From: Cephalotus follicularis
Taxonomy: Eukaryota > Streptophyta > Magnoliopsida > Oxalidales > Cephalotaceae
Assembly: GCA_001972305.1 (NCBI GenBank)
Contig: BDDD01001761.1
Span: 160,930-224,929, forward strand
Direction: 5' to 3'
DNA: 64,000 nucleotides
Shown here: positions 1 to 10,696 of the stretch, piece after piece
Layout of the letters: every line of letters starts with the position of its first letter
How positions within the stretch are numbered: the stretch's first letter is position 1
The notes under the pieces: generated by a model
What the model was told of the DNA's origin: nothing
The model's input: only the letters and a program-made list of their open reading frames with translations
The model's database searches: none
Translations under genes and position numbers: made by a program

Positions 1-640
1 TGTATGTGTAACGCGAAAAGGATTTGTTTTCACTTTGAACATATGTTTTCTTGCATATTGTTATGGATTGAATTGTTGATTGAATTGTTAACGGTTTATA
101 AAATGTTTATTATTTTGGAAAGTGCACACATGATTTAAAATAAATCATTATTTTACATGAAATATTATATTTCAAAGGATTGAATATCGTTTTCAAAGGA
201 TCGTTATACATTTTGAATAAATGTATTGTTTCAAGTATTTTATAACTTATAAACTAGTTGAAATGGATTGATTGATGGATTATGATTGGATTGATGCTGC
301 GCTAGCTACGCGACGGAGATGTCATTGATGGCTAGGGGCAGGATGTACGCCAATGGGCCATGAGATGGCTAGGGACTCCCACACACTTTGGTTACTGTAC
401 ACAGAGTGCGAGTAACCTGGTTGCTGAACATAGAGTGCGAGCAACCTTGGATTGATTGATTGACCTGCTTCAGGTCGTCCGAAGACGGGGATGAATTAGG
501 AGCACGACGTCGGGGCAAGGAGTTGGTGACGCCCTTCGTGCGGGATTGGATTGATTGGTCTTTTGGACATGATCGATGGATTGTATGGTTGTAGCCAGTT
601 GGCATGTTTGCTTACCTATTGATGGATATACATACATACA

Positions 641-687
<47 letters not shown>

Positions 688-1161
688 TGTGATATATTAT
701 GTATTAAATCATGAATGCATTCATTAGATGACATTTATTATCATTGACCCCAAAGTGCATTTATATTTTTTCCTACTTAGCCAGTACATTCGGCTAACCC
801 TATAAATTTCAGATTGATGCAGCATGATTGATATCGCTTCTGGTTGGGGATCGAAGAGAAGAGGATGTTGTAATTCTTTTGGAAATGTTAAATTGGATTA
901 ATATATTAACCGTTTTGGTTGATGCTCTGTTTTTTTGGCAATTAACAATGATTTTTGTATTGATGTTAAACATATGGTAATATGTAATATGTGATGCATA
1001 TTACGTTTTTAATTCGGCTTATGGTTTAAATGCTTCCGCAATGATTATGTATGAATTGGAAAGTTTTAAATTTTCCATAATTTTTATATAAGCTGAATAT
1101 ATATGTTTATTGCGATGACCTCCGGGTCTTATATTACAAGTTGTGAGAATGGGGTGTAACA
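1..1161 (+). mobile_element. 3' portion of a Ty3/gypsy (Tekay-like) LTR, cut by the window edge
   Basis: The stretch ends in GGGGTGTAACA at 1151-1161, the terminus type of the other gypsy LTRs here. Near the end it has the conserved inverted pair TTAGCC (777-782) and GGCTAA (792-797), then ATTTCAG, and later an ATTCGGCTTAT and CTTCCGCAA block also present in the LTRs ending at 27070 and 53094. No PBS follows position 1161, so this is a 3' LTR or a solo LTR read in the plus direction. The start lies outside the window, so the target duplication (right flank GATAA) cannot be tested. Non-coding; short frames on either strand are not genes. Confidence 0.7.
627..687. repeat. (TACA)n/(TA)n compound microsatellite
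   Basis: Uninterrupted tetranucleotide TACA units run to about 668 and pass directly into a TA dinucleotide tract. It lies inside the gypsy LTR. Confidence 0.95.
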
Positions 1162-1339
1162 GATAATTATTGAGAGAGGTTGAGGGAAAAGAGAAGTATT
1201 TTCTTAGGGGTTTTTAGAGTTTGGAACAGAGATCACTAACGTTGTGTGTTCCAGTTCCATTTGAGGTTTTTAGATCTCCCTTCCTTGTTGTTCTGGTCTC
1301 TGGTTCTCGTTCATTTTATATCTTCTTGTAACCTAAAGA

Positions 1340-1352
1340 CCTCTATTTATAG
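1340..1352 (-). promoter_or_regulatory. Possible minus-strand TATA box
   Basis: The minus strand reads CTATAAATAGAGG, close to the plant TATA consensus, followed on that strand by about 180 bp of frame-free A-rich sequence like a 5' leader. The downstream gene, if there was one, is cut off by the LTR ending at 1161. Sequence pattern only; no transcript evidence. Confidence 0.35.
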
Positions 1353-2352
1353 AGTGTTATCCTCATTATTTCAGTTATAAGAAAATTATCCTAAAAAAAA
1401 GAGGTCATTCTCATCCAGATTAGAACGTTATCAACACATAATTTTGATCAAGCTCTATCCCTAGAAAAATAGGCCCATGCATTATCCCTTAAGATGAAAT
1501 GGTCTTGCTATAGAGTCGTCTTACTCTTTTAGCCTCCAAACCAAGACCCTCAATAAGGATCCCACAAATTAGTTATGTAAGAAGAACATTTACGGTGGTT
1601 TCAAGTACTTAACTAAGTCACTAAGTGAGAAGAGCATTTACGGCTGCTTCAAACGCTTAGCTATGCAGCGCCCTTTAGAACACTATTCAAGTTCCAATGA
1701 CAAGATAGTGGGGTGGATGAAAATTCATGGCCAGATCACTCAATTCATTGTGGAATGAGCTTGACACGGTGCATGGGACGTCTTCCATGGCTCAATATAT
1801 ATAAATGTAGGCCTACTATGATCATGAAAAAGTGCATGGTTCCTTTATGGTGTGATTCTTAATGCATAAAGGCGCTGTGTAGTCATGTTGAATATAGGAT
1901 TAACGCCTCCCTCAAGGCAAAAATTTATATTCCAAGAGATAGTACCCACAAAAGACATCAAGGCGCTCCTGAAGGTTGTACATGGCTCATTTACGGAGTC
2001 GCATGACAAAATATTACATGGAGAATCCCAAGTTATGCTAACCAGTCATTTGGACCAATATAGCACTTCATAATATTTTAGAACAACGCCATGGTGATTT
2101 TTCATATATAAACATTAGCTCCCTACGCTTGGATCATGATGATTGAGTGGTCCAAGTACATCATCATGCCATTCTTGGGGCCTGAACATAACATCTTTTC
2201 CTTGTACCAAAATTCAAAGCATTTTCCTAGTCAAAGGTCACGTGACTCGTTATAGCAAGTCTATGCCACCTGTCTTGAATTTGTGTCGCATTAGATAATG
2301 CAAACATCATCGCATTTATTACCTTTGAAGGCTATAACATCACCTCCTCTAG

Positions 2353-2359
2353 TATAAAT
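2353..2359 (+). promoter_or_regulatory. Possible plus-strand TATA box of the split pseudogene
   Basis: TATAAAT lies about 29 bp before the Sirevirus insertion point. With the insertion removed, it would sit roughly 100 bp upstream of the ATG at 12548, a normal promoter distance. Inference from spacing and motif only. Confidence 0.35.
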
Positions 2360-2381
2360 GCAAAAGGACTCTATAACTTCT

Positions 2382-3496
2382 TGTTGAGTCACAATCATGG
2401 GGAGATTGTTGAATCTCAATCGTATGTTTTAATGATTACAAATTTGCATTTAACAAGTTTACTTGATGTGCAAGATATTACAAAGTTCAATACCAAAGCA
2501 AAACTCATCTGCAGGAAAAGACATTGACCTTCCAGAAATGACATCGACGTCCGTACAGAAGATATCGACGCCTTTCAAGAAGACATTGACGTCTTTAGTG
2601 CCAGATGCTACTGATCAAATGTTTTAGAGAAGACATCGATCCATACAAGCAAAAACATCAACGTCCGTACAAAGAAGTCGATACCTTTCCTAAGACATCG
2701 ACGTCTTTCTAGACGAATTTGCCAAAGCCAGAAAAGACATCGACCTATGAAGAAGAAGTCGACGTGATATTCATATATTCAAAGCCTGGACATTTCCCAG
2801 ATATGACATCGACGTCTTTTTAAATGAATTGACCCGGGAAACACGGAACGGCTACTTGGCGCACTTTCAACGGCTAGGAACAGTCAAAGACATCGACGCC
2901 TTTATGAAGACATCGACGTCTTTCTGTCAGCAGAGAATAAAACAAGGCTGCATCAACATATTTTTATATCCAAAATGCCCAAGACTTTTGCAACGGATAT
3001 AATCTGAAGAATGCTATAAATACAAGCCAAGAAACAAGCTCAAAATACTGGAGTGAAGAACTTTGATCATCTAAACATCCAAGCCAAACTTGCACATCTA
3101 CATCAAGCTTTTGTTTACACTTTTATATCCAACCTTTGAGAGGTTACTTGTAAACACATATTATCTTTACAATTCATTCATTGTAAAAGAGGGGAGTGAA
3201 CCCTTGTAAGGTGTTTGATTGATTTGCACTCGGAACCCAAAATCAAGTGTAAGGTGCTTGTTTGATTTGCACCCGGAACCCAAAATCAAGTGTAAGGTGG
3301 TTTCTTTGATTTGCACCCGTAAGCCGAAAATCAAAGGTTGCTAGTGGTACCTAGTGGAATCTCAAGGGGTTCTTGAGAAAGTGGACGTAGGCACGGATTT
3401 GCCGAACCACTATAAATTCGTTTACACACTCTCTAACTCTTATCTCTTTACTTACTATTGTATTGATTGTTTTCTTGTGTGCTTGTTCATAGTTTA
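2382..3496 (+). repeat. Sirevirus 5' LTR, left part (remainder at 7026-7091)
   Basis: Colinear with the 3' LTR 11266-12466. The two differ by at least a dozen substitutions in the first 650 bp and by one 20-bp block, absent here but present at about 11698-11717. That block accounts exactly for the 1181 versus 1201 bp lengths. It carries a dense cluster of TCGA-centred palindromes (2514-2945). The gypsy element at 3497 interrupts it 66 bp before its end. Confidence 0.9.
2514..2945. repeat. Cluster of GACGTCGACGTC-type palindromes in the Sirevirus LTR
   Basis: About a dozen sites of the form GACATCGACGTC, most with AAGA and CTTT arms, share a TCGA centre and are spaced roughly 20-60 bp apart. 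Departures from a perfect palindrome are mostly CG-to-CA or TG changes. Matching clusters lie in the truncated copy (about 9515-9945) and the 3' LTR (about 11400-11830). Confidence 0.85.
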
Positions 3497-4295
3497 TGTA
3501 ACACCCCCGGACGGCGGGAGTCGTCACAGGGTCGTATCATAACATAACTTAACAGATCATACATATATCAGCATATACATTTCTTAACAAATCATAAGTC
3601 TGCTTTTTATTAGCCAATAACAGCCGAAAACGTGGCAGTCATATCAAAACATTAAAACTTAACATTTAACATATTAAGTGATTGCGGAAAAATTGGAAAG
3701 ATAATAAAGTTCCAATTTAAAACATAAAACATGAAAATCCATGTTTCTGATCACTAAACATAACATAAGGATCACTCTCCTAAGGATCCAACACAAAAGG
3801 GTGATCATCACTCAATCACACTTTCCCCCCGCTGCTCCTGAAAACCTACCGCATGGAAAACAAAAACGCGGCTGAGCAAACCTCAGTACGGATAAGGGAA
3901 AATAAAACAGTAAACGGTAATTTAAAAACGTTAATATTTCAATAATAACGTAACAGAAATAAAACAGTTTAATCATATTCAAATGACAATTTCATATCTT
4001 TCGAAATAATTATGAAACAATTTAAAACGTTATAAATCGTAGTTTCCCCATAGGTGGGTACAATACTCAGTATTTAAATTAAAATAATTGATTTATCAAA
4101 ATCAACTTAAAACACATAAATATGTTTTTCTCACAACATATTCAAAAACTGGTCACAACAGTTTCAAAAACTGGTCATATCATAACATATCGTATCCTAA
4201 CATATCGTATCATAACATATCGTATAGTTAAAGTCGGAATCAATTAAAATGTCAAACCAACTATAAATTCAAAACATATTAAAATCATGAAACAT
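3497..4295 (-). repeat. 3' LTR (left arm) of the nested gypsy element
   Basis: Matches the right LTR in two blocks: 3497 to about 3679 with 6350-6533, and about 4046-4293 with 6597-6838. The right LTR lacks the 370 bp between these blocks. Beyond 4295 the two diverge. 4296-5442 has no LTR terminus or tract I can recognise and probably continues this LTR up to the N at 5443. Confidence 0.65.
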
Positions 4296-4584
4296 GATTG
4301 ATTTCATAAACGAAGATGTTTATCAAAACAGTTTCAGTTTGGATGTCAGATAGCCAAGGAACAGAAAATTTGTACCTTATGCGCTTGCAAAGTACTTACG
4401 AATAGACAATTTTAAACGGAATCCACTTGAAATTCAAAAATCTATAAAGACATTGAAAATCATATGTATAAGAGTTTAAAACACAATAGAAGCATTAAAC
4501 ATACTCATAAAAGTTTTTGGTAAAGATTCGGATCGATTCGGGGGTCAAACGAATCAAAACGGGTGAAAGCAGCACATTCCAGGG

Positions 4585-4755
4585 CATGATAGTCGACTAG
4601 AACAGGGGTCCAGTCGACTGGTTTGGCTTGGCAGTCGACTGGATCATATGAACAGTCAAATATTCAACCAAAAATGCAGGTAGTCGACTATGTTCTTCAA
4701 TCCAGTCGACTACCCAACCATTCCAGTCGATTGTCCACTCAGACAGTCGGCTGTT
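4585..4755. repeat. Cluster of CAGTCGACTG palindromes
   Basis: Seven sites of the type YAGTCGACTR or a one-base variant (AGTCGGCTG, AGTCGATTG) occur in 170 bp, inside the left arm of the minus-strand gypsy element. The same motif family fills the Tekay-like LTRs at 19675, 29967 and 50375. Confidence 0.85.
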
Positions 4756-5443
4756 TTGGGCGACAGAACAGTTGGAAATTCGACGATTTGCTACTGAAAA
4801 TGGTTCAAATGATTTCTACAATAAACTAGAGACATATGGACATAAACATATGATTATATATGACTTGTAGGTGACTTTCAAACACAAATTTGACAAAGAA
4901 ACGACCTTTCCATGATTTAACTTGAAAAATGAAGTAAGGAAACATTGCATGAACATGTCCAGATTCTGTGTTTTATTAAATATAGATGTTATAAACTTAG
5001 TTTGTGACATATATAGGTGCATAAAATGTGCAGATAACATCACTAATACATTGACAACAGGTTTAGGCAAGAATCAAAGATTCCAAGATACCAAGAGCAC
5101 AAAAACTCAAAGTAAGCCATTGAAACAAAACTATAATTAAAGGAGATGAATTCACTGACCTGTAGTGATGTTTAGCAACCCAGAAAACAGTAGGAATAAC
5201 ACTACAACAGAATCAAATTCGGTTGTATACAAAACAGGGACCAAAGAATGCAAAAATAAGAACATGCTAAGACATGCACAACAAACTAAGTGAATTTAAC
5301 CCAAAAGGAACAACTAAGGATTGAGATTACCTCTTGAACTTTGAAGAAACAATTACACAGCAGATTATTTCACACAATCAAGATGGAATCTGCAGTAGCT
5401 TGCAAGAATGATGAAGGCAACATATAAAATAGCCATGATACTN

Positions 5444-6172
5444 ATTAGCCACTTCAGATACATCAGCAAACCTGGTGTTGATCAATTTACCCCGAAACTG
5501 ATAGTGCAACTTCCACTTGAACTTTTCTGCTTGCTCCAATGCTGTCCCTGCAGCAGAACCAGCAAAACCAGCAAGCCTAGTGAATCGGGTCAAGAAGTCC
5601 GTCACCGATTCTCCATCCTTCTGTCTGGTGTTGACAAACTCTCTGGTGTAAGCCTCCTTATCAGCGGTGGGAAAATACTGCTGATAAAAGACCTCGCCAA
5701 ACTCAGACCAGGTCAAAGTCTCCGCATAGTTGCCACCCTTAGCCAAAACCACAACTTTCCACCATTTCTGAGCATCACCCTCGAGCTTGTAAACAGCTAG
5801 CTTAATCTTATGTTCATCACTGCAACCGAGCACATCAAAGATCTTGTCCATATTAGCAATCCAGTGCTCAGCTTCCACCGGAGTCACGGCTGAGCTGAAA
5901 GACTGCGATCTCTGCTTCTGGAACCGCTCAAGCCAAACATAAGTGGGCGTAACAGTCCTGTCCACAGCATCTCTTCCCAACTGGACATCAGCTGGAACAT
6001 CATTAGCAGCATCCGGCTCTCTACGGTCCTGATTCTGATTCTGTTAATTCAACGCGCGCCGTATCTCCTGAGCAACTGCCTGACGTACGAGCTCCTCCAT
6101 GGTAGGCTCATTTCTGACTTCCTGAGCCTCAGCGGGTGCAGTCCTCCGAGCAGCGTTACTTGTACGTGCCAT
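5444..6172 (-). pseudogene. gag: Gypsy gag remnant (capsid domain), truncated at an N
   Basis: Begins MARTSNAARRTAPAEAQ at 6172, directly downstream of the PBS as expected for gag. A TAA near 6043 breaks the frame in a Gln-rich stretch; the same frame then continues through a typical retrotransposon gag domain, with motifs such as EAEHWIANMDKIFDVLGC and KWWKVV and the segment SVTDFLTRFTRLAGFAG, for about 180 residues. It stops at the N at 5443, before any zinc knuckle. In the family this protein forms the virus-like particle in the cytoplasm. No pol follows. Inference: an inactive, truncated gag. Confidence 0.85.
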
Positions 6173-6331
6173 CTACGAAAAGACGCTCAAACATAAAACA
6201 TCACAAGGAACAAAACAGAAAGCAGAAACAGAAAACATATCAGAAAATCATAACCGAAACAGCCTAACCCGGTGTCTACCCAAACTCACAGGTCAAACCT
6301 AGTTAGGTCTTCTAAGGAAACAAAACCTATA

Positions 6332-6343
6332 TCTCTGATACCA
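6332..6343 (-). other. Primer-binding site of the nested gypsy element
   Basis: The minus strand reads TGGTATCAGAGA, complementary to the 3' end of initiator-Met tRNA apart from its last base, next to the LTR boundary at 6350. Confidence 0.8.
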
Positions 6344-6349
6344 TAATTC

Positions 6350-7020
6350 TATAACACCCCCGGACGGCGGGAGTCGTAACAGGGTTGTATCATAACATAA
6401 CTTAACAGATCATACATATATGAGCATATACATTTCTTAACAAATCATAAGTCTGCTTTTTATTAGCCAATAACAGCCGAAAACGTGGCAGTCATATCAA
6501 AACATTAAAACTTAACATTTAACATATTAAGTGNATCACACTACTACGGAAGTGTCACGTCCCCGTGCCAGGCCCACGACGTGCCTATGGATACGCCCCA
6601 TAGGTGGGTACAATACTCAGTATTTAAATTAAAATAATTGATTTATCAAAATCAACTTAAAACACATAAATATGTTTTTCTCACAACATATTCAAAAACT
6701 GGTCACAACAGTTTCAAAACTGGTCATATCATAACATGTCGTATCCTAACATATCGTATCATAACATATCGTATAGTTAAAGTCGGAATCAATTAAAATG
6801 TCAAACCAACTTTAAATTCAAAACATATTAAAATCATGAAACATAGCATAACATACCCAAATATCGGACCGGTATCATACCGCACAATTCACATAAACCC
6901 AAATCGTAGGGCAACTGGACTTTAAAATTAAACACACTTAAAAGTCCGAAAACACATATAAATCCGTAAAAACATTTACGAATCCGTAAAAATACATTTA
7001 CGAACGAACAGGGTATTACA
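6350..7020 (-). repeat. 5' LTR (right) of the nested gypsy element, internally shortened
   Basis: Begins TATAACACCCCC where the other LTR has TGTAACACCCCC, so the terminal TG is mutated, and ends GGTATTACA at the target duplication. The segment 6535-6596, just after the N, has no counterpart in the left LTR. Confidence 0.75.
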
Positions 7021-7093
7021 GTTTAATTTGTTTATTCCGCAAACAAATTGTTTTACTTGTTTAAAGGTTGCCATATAGTCATTTATTTTCAAT

Positions 7094-7105
7094 TGGTATC
7101 AGAGC
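7094..7105 (+). other. Primer-binding site of the Sirevirus
   Basis: TGGTATCAGAGC, complementary to the initiator-Met tRNA 3' end, lies 2 bp after the LTR end CA at 7090-7091. Confidence 0.9.
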
Positions 7106-7146
7106 GGTTATCTCATTATTCTTAATTGTTAGAGATATAAAGATCC

Positions 7147-8811
7147 ATGGCAAACCATATGAACATAGGATTAGAAGGTTCCTCCATAACTAGACCTCCG
7201 TTCTTTGATGGAATTAACTATAGTTTTTGAAAAACTAGGATGCCCATTTTTCTACAATCCCAAGACTATCAACTATGGCATATTATTGTAAACGGTCCTA
7301 GAATACTCACTAGAACTATAGAAGGAGTAGTCTCTCCTAAACCAGAAAATGAATATAAAGATAATGATTTTAGGATGCTCCAATTAAATTCTAAAGCTAA
7401 ACATGTTTTATTTTGTGCCGTTGGCCCAAATGAATTTAATCGGATATCTTTTTGTGATTCGGCAAAAGAAATGTGGGATTTACTAGAAGTTACATATGAA
7501 GGCACGAATCAAGTAAAGGAATCTAAAATTAGCATGCTTGTACATGAGTACGAATTATTTGTAATGCATGATAATGAGTGTATTAGTGATATGTTTTCTC
7601 GATTTACTACTATTATTAACTCTCTTAAGAATCTTGGCAAATCTTATCCTAACCAAGAGCTTGTAAGGAAAATCTTAAGGTGCTTACCAAAGAGTTGGAC
7701 GCCTAAAGTGACGGCCATTGAGGAGGCTAAAGATCCCTCCACTCTCCCACTCGAACAAATACTTGGTTCCTTGATGACACATGAGACAACAATGAAGAAT
7801 CATGAGAATGTGGAAGTCAAGAAGAAGAAATCAATCGCTTTTAAAGCCTCAAAGGAAGAAAGCGAAAGTGATGAAGATGGAGATGTTGCACTTATCACTT
7901 CCCAATTCAAAAGGTTTCTCAAAAATCAAAAAAGAAAAAAGACTTTCAAAAAGGAATTCCTCCAAGATGAAGAATCAAGCAAAAGGGAAGAACCAACGTG
8001 CTACGAATGCAATAAGCCCGGCCACTTCAAAAATGAGTGTCCAAACCTTAAAAAGAAAGAGCAATTCAAGAAAAAGAATGAATACTTCAAGAAGAAGAAA
8101 GAGATGGTAGCCACATGGTCGGATAGCGATACCTCAAGCTCCGAAGAGGAAAGCGATGAAGAAGTTGCACACATTGCTTACATGGCAATTGAGGATGAAG
8201 AAGAAAATGAGGTAAATTTTACTTTTGATGAATTGTAAAATGCTTATGAGAATTTATATGTTGAATATGAGAATGTGTGTTTAAAGAACAAAACCCTAAA
8301 GAAAAATGTTGTTTCTATGACTAAGGAATTAGAAATTCTAAAGAATGAAAATAGTAAATATGTGAACGAAATTGACTCTCTTCAAAGTAAGAATAGCTTC
8401 TATGAAAATGAAATTGAAATTTTAAATGTTTCTTCAAAATTGTCTATTGATTTTGTGGAAGAAAATGAAAAACTGAAAATTGAGATTGATGCTTTGAAAA
8501 AATCCTTCTCTACTTTTTCAAATAGTAACGCTAAATTGGATAATCTTTTAGGATTACAAAGATGTGTTTTTGACAAAGCCGGTCGTGGCTTTGAAGAAAT
8601 GAAAAATGTCAAACACTTTAAGAATTTCTTTGTTAAGAAATTTGAGCCTAAAATTGTTTACAATTATTGTGGTAGAATAGGACATATTTCTACCTCTTGC
8701 ATTTATAGAAATAATCTTTACTATGGTAAAACTAGAAAGTTTTGCGTTCCAAAAGGAACTCTTGTGACTAACTTGCAAGGACCCAAATTAAAATGGGTAC
8801 CAAAAGCCTAA
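7147..8811 (+). pseudogene. gag: Sirevirus gag with two nonsense codons
   Basis: The start ATG at 7147 is 42 bp after the PBS. The frame has an in-frame TGA at 7228-7230 and a TAA at 8236-8238; both fit C-to-T damage of Trp and Gln codons, because the same frame and homology resume directly after each. Domains: a copia gag polyprotein (UBN2-type) region over residues 30-220, Lys-rich linkers, a zinc knuckle CYECNKPGHFKNEC near residue 285 (CX2CX4HX4C), an acidic Ser/Glu stretch, then a long coiled-coil segment (KELEILKNENSKYVNEID and on) and a degenerate knuckle YNYCGRIGHISTSC. The coiled-coil extension after the knuckle is typical of Sirevirus gag. No protease follows, in contrast to the minus-strand relative at 56421. 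Confidence 0.9.
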
Positions 8812-9380
8812 ACCTTGTTTTGTAGGTGTACTTGGAGTCAAGCTAAATATGTTCAAGTACATATCTTGGGGAGAAAGCTTTTGTTGAGGGGGAAGTATTG
8901 ATATATTGATATTATAATAATGATGTTTTATTTTATCCAAATTGGTATATCTCTTTTTTTTATATAACTTTAATATTGTAACCTTCAATTGGTATCTTCC
9001 ATAATGTATCCCTTTAAAATGGTTTAATTGGTGTCATTTTTTTTTAAAATACTCTTTTTGATGCTAACAAAAAGGGGGAGAATGTTTATTGATTAAAGAA
9101 AAATTTATTAGCATATGCTAAGGGGGAGCTACATACCTTTGCTAAGGGGGAGATTGTTATGAATATGTGCTATTAATGATGAATATGTTAAGGGGGAGTT
9201 TATGATAAAACTAGATAGGTTTACTTGCATAAATCATTTTTAAATGAAAATTAGATATCACAGTAAGGGGGAGTATATCTAATGTCTTTTATCTAAAAGA
9301 AAATCTTTTTGCTTTGAAATGTCATATATATTTTTTTCATAATGAAGCAAATTTTTTGTAGTCATCAAAAAGGGGGAGAT
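8812..9380 (+). other. Sirevirus 3' non-coding region with an array of polypurine tracts
   Basis: AAGGGGGAG-type tracts occur near 9071, 9121, 9145, 9191, 9264 and 9370, the last directly before the LTR start at 9381. A GAGGGGGAAG tract lies near 8888. A set of repeated tracts before the 3' LTR is a known Sirevirus feature; the last one would prime plus-strand synthesis. The duplicate at 10697-11265 carries the same array. Confidence 0.85.
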
Positions 9381-10015
9381 TGTTGAGTCACGATCATGGG
9401 GAGATTGTTGAATCTCAATCATATGTTTTAATGATTACAAATTTGCATTTAACAAGTTTACTTGATGTGCAAGATATTACAAAGTTCAATACCAAAGCAA
9501 AACTCATCTACAGGAAAAGACATTGACCTTCCAGAAATGACATCGACGTCCGTACAGAAGACATAGACGCCTTTCAAGAAGACATCGACATCTTTAGTGC
9601 CAGATGCTACTGATCAAATGTTTTAGAGAAGACATCAATCCATACAAGCAAAAACATCAACGTCCGTACAAAGAAGTCGATCCCTTTCCTAAGACATCGA
9701 CGTCTTTCTAGACCAATCTGCCAAAGCCAGAAAAGACATCGACCTATGAAGAAGAAGTCGACGTGATATTCATATATTCAAAGCCTGGACATTTCCCAGA
9801 AATGACATCGACGGCTTTAAAAAGATATCGACGTCTTTATAAATGAATTGACCCGGGAAACACGGAACGGCTACTTGGCGCACTTTCAACGGCTAGGAAC
9901 AGTCAAAGACATCGACGCCTTTATGAAGACATCGACGTCTTTCTGTCAGCAGAGAATAAAACAAGGCTGCATCAACATATTTTTATATCCAAAATGCCCA
10001 AGACTTTTGCAACGG
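9381..10015 (+). repeat. Truncated Sirevirus LTR copy at the duplication junction
   Basis: The first 635 bp of the LTR, from TGTTGAGTCACG, break off into gag sequence at 10016. Because of the junction a small chimeric frame (9848-10123) runs from LTR into the gag acidic region; it has no independent support as a gene. Confidence 0.9.
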
Positions 10016-10696
10016 ACCTCAAGCTCCGAAGAGGAAAGCGATGAAGAAGTTGCACACATTGCTTACATGGCAATTGAGGATGAAGAAGAAAATGAGGTAA
10101 ATTTTACTTTTGATGAATTGTAAAATGCTTATGAGAATTTATATGTTGAATATGAGAATGTGTGTTTAAAGAACAAAACCCTAAAGAAAAATGTTGTTTC
10201 TATGACTAAGGAATTAGAAATTCTAAAGAATGAAAATAGTAAATATGTGAACGAAATTGACTCTCTTCAAAGTAAGAATAGCTTCTATGAAAATGAAATT
10301 GAAATTTTAAATGTTTCTTCAAAATTGTCTATTGATTTTGTGGAAGAAAATGAAAAACTGAAAATTGAGATTGATGCTTTGAAAAAATCCTTCTCTACTT
10401 TTTCAAATAGTAACGCTAAATTGGATAATCTTTTAGGATTACAAAGATGTGTTTTTGACAAAGCCGGTCGTGGCTTTGAAGAAATGAAAAATGTCAAACA
10501 CTTTAAGAATTTCTTTGTTAAGAAATTTGAGCCTAAAATTGTTTACAATTATTGTGGTAGAATAGGACATATTTCTACCTCTTGCATTTATAGAAATAAT
10601 CTTTACTATGGTAAAACTAGAAAGTTTTGCGTTCCAAAAGGAACTCTTGTGACTAACTTGCAAGGACCCAAATTAAAATGGGTACCAAAAGCCTAA
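10016..10696 (+). pseudogene. Second copy of the Sirevirus gag C-terminal part
   Basis: A duplicate of 8131-8811: acidic region, the same TAA (here 10121-10123), the coiled coil and the degenerate knuckle. The 178-residue frame after that stop has the same translation as its partner at 8275-8811. It lacks the capsid region and start codon and can only be a by-product of the duplication. Confidence 0.9.

Larger units (their letters stand above)
1162..2381. other. Intergenic, low-copy-looking DNA between an LTR end and the Sirevirus insertion
   Basis: I see no LTR, PBS or long frame here. It holds a TATA-type motif on each strand (1340-1352 minus, 2353-2359 plus), so it may be a divergent promoter region. 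Two related copies of an AAGARCATTTACGG-type segment sit about 50 bp apart near 1580-1617 and 1631-1667. The right end joins the DNA after 12471 once the Sirevirus (target duplication CTTCT) is removed, which places this region directly upstream of the pseudogene at 12548. No function is assigned. Confidence 0.4.
3497..7020 (-). mobile_element. Nested gag-only Ty3/gypsy element (minus strand) with two unresolved bases
   Basis: Inserted in the Sirevirus 5' LTR with exact target duplication GTTTA (3492-3496 and 7021-7025). Plus-strand ends are TGTAACACCCCC at 3497 and GGTATTACA at 7020. The order on the minus strand is 5' LTR (7020-6350), PBS (6343-6332), gag (from 6172), then an LTR-like arm to 3497. 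Protease, RT, RNase H and integrase are missing. A single N at 5443 truncates gag and another at 6534 lies inside the right LTR. Sequence identity between the two LTRs breaks off at both places, so the internal structure may be an assembly join instead of a biological deletion. Confidence 0.85.

Noticed and set aside
1162..2381. Integrated plant pararetrovirus with the frame at 12548
   Set aside because: The promoter-like sequence and small coiled-coil-like frame invited the idea, but no RT, coat or movement protein motif is present.
5408..5800. 130-codon plus-strand frame
   Set aside because: Antisense shadow of the gypsy gag, and it crosses an N.
9848..10123. Chimeric LTR-gag frame as a new gene
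   Set aside because: Created by the duplication junction; its first half is LTR sequence that is not coding in the other copies.
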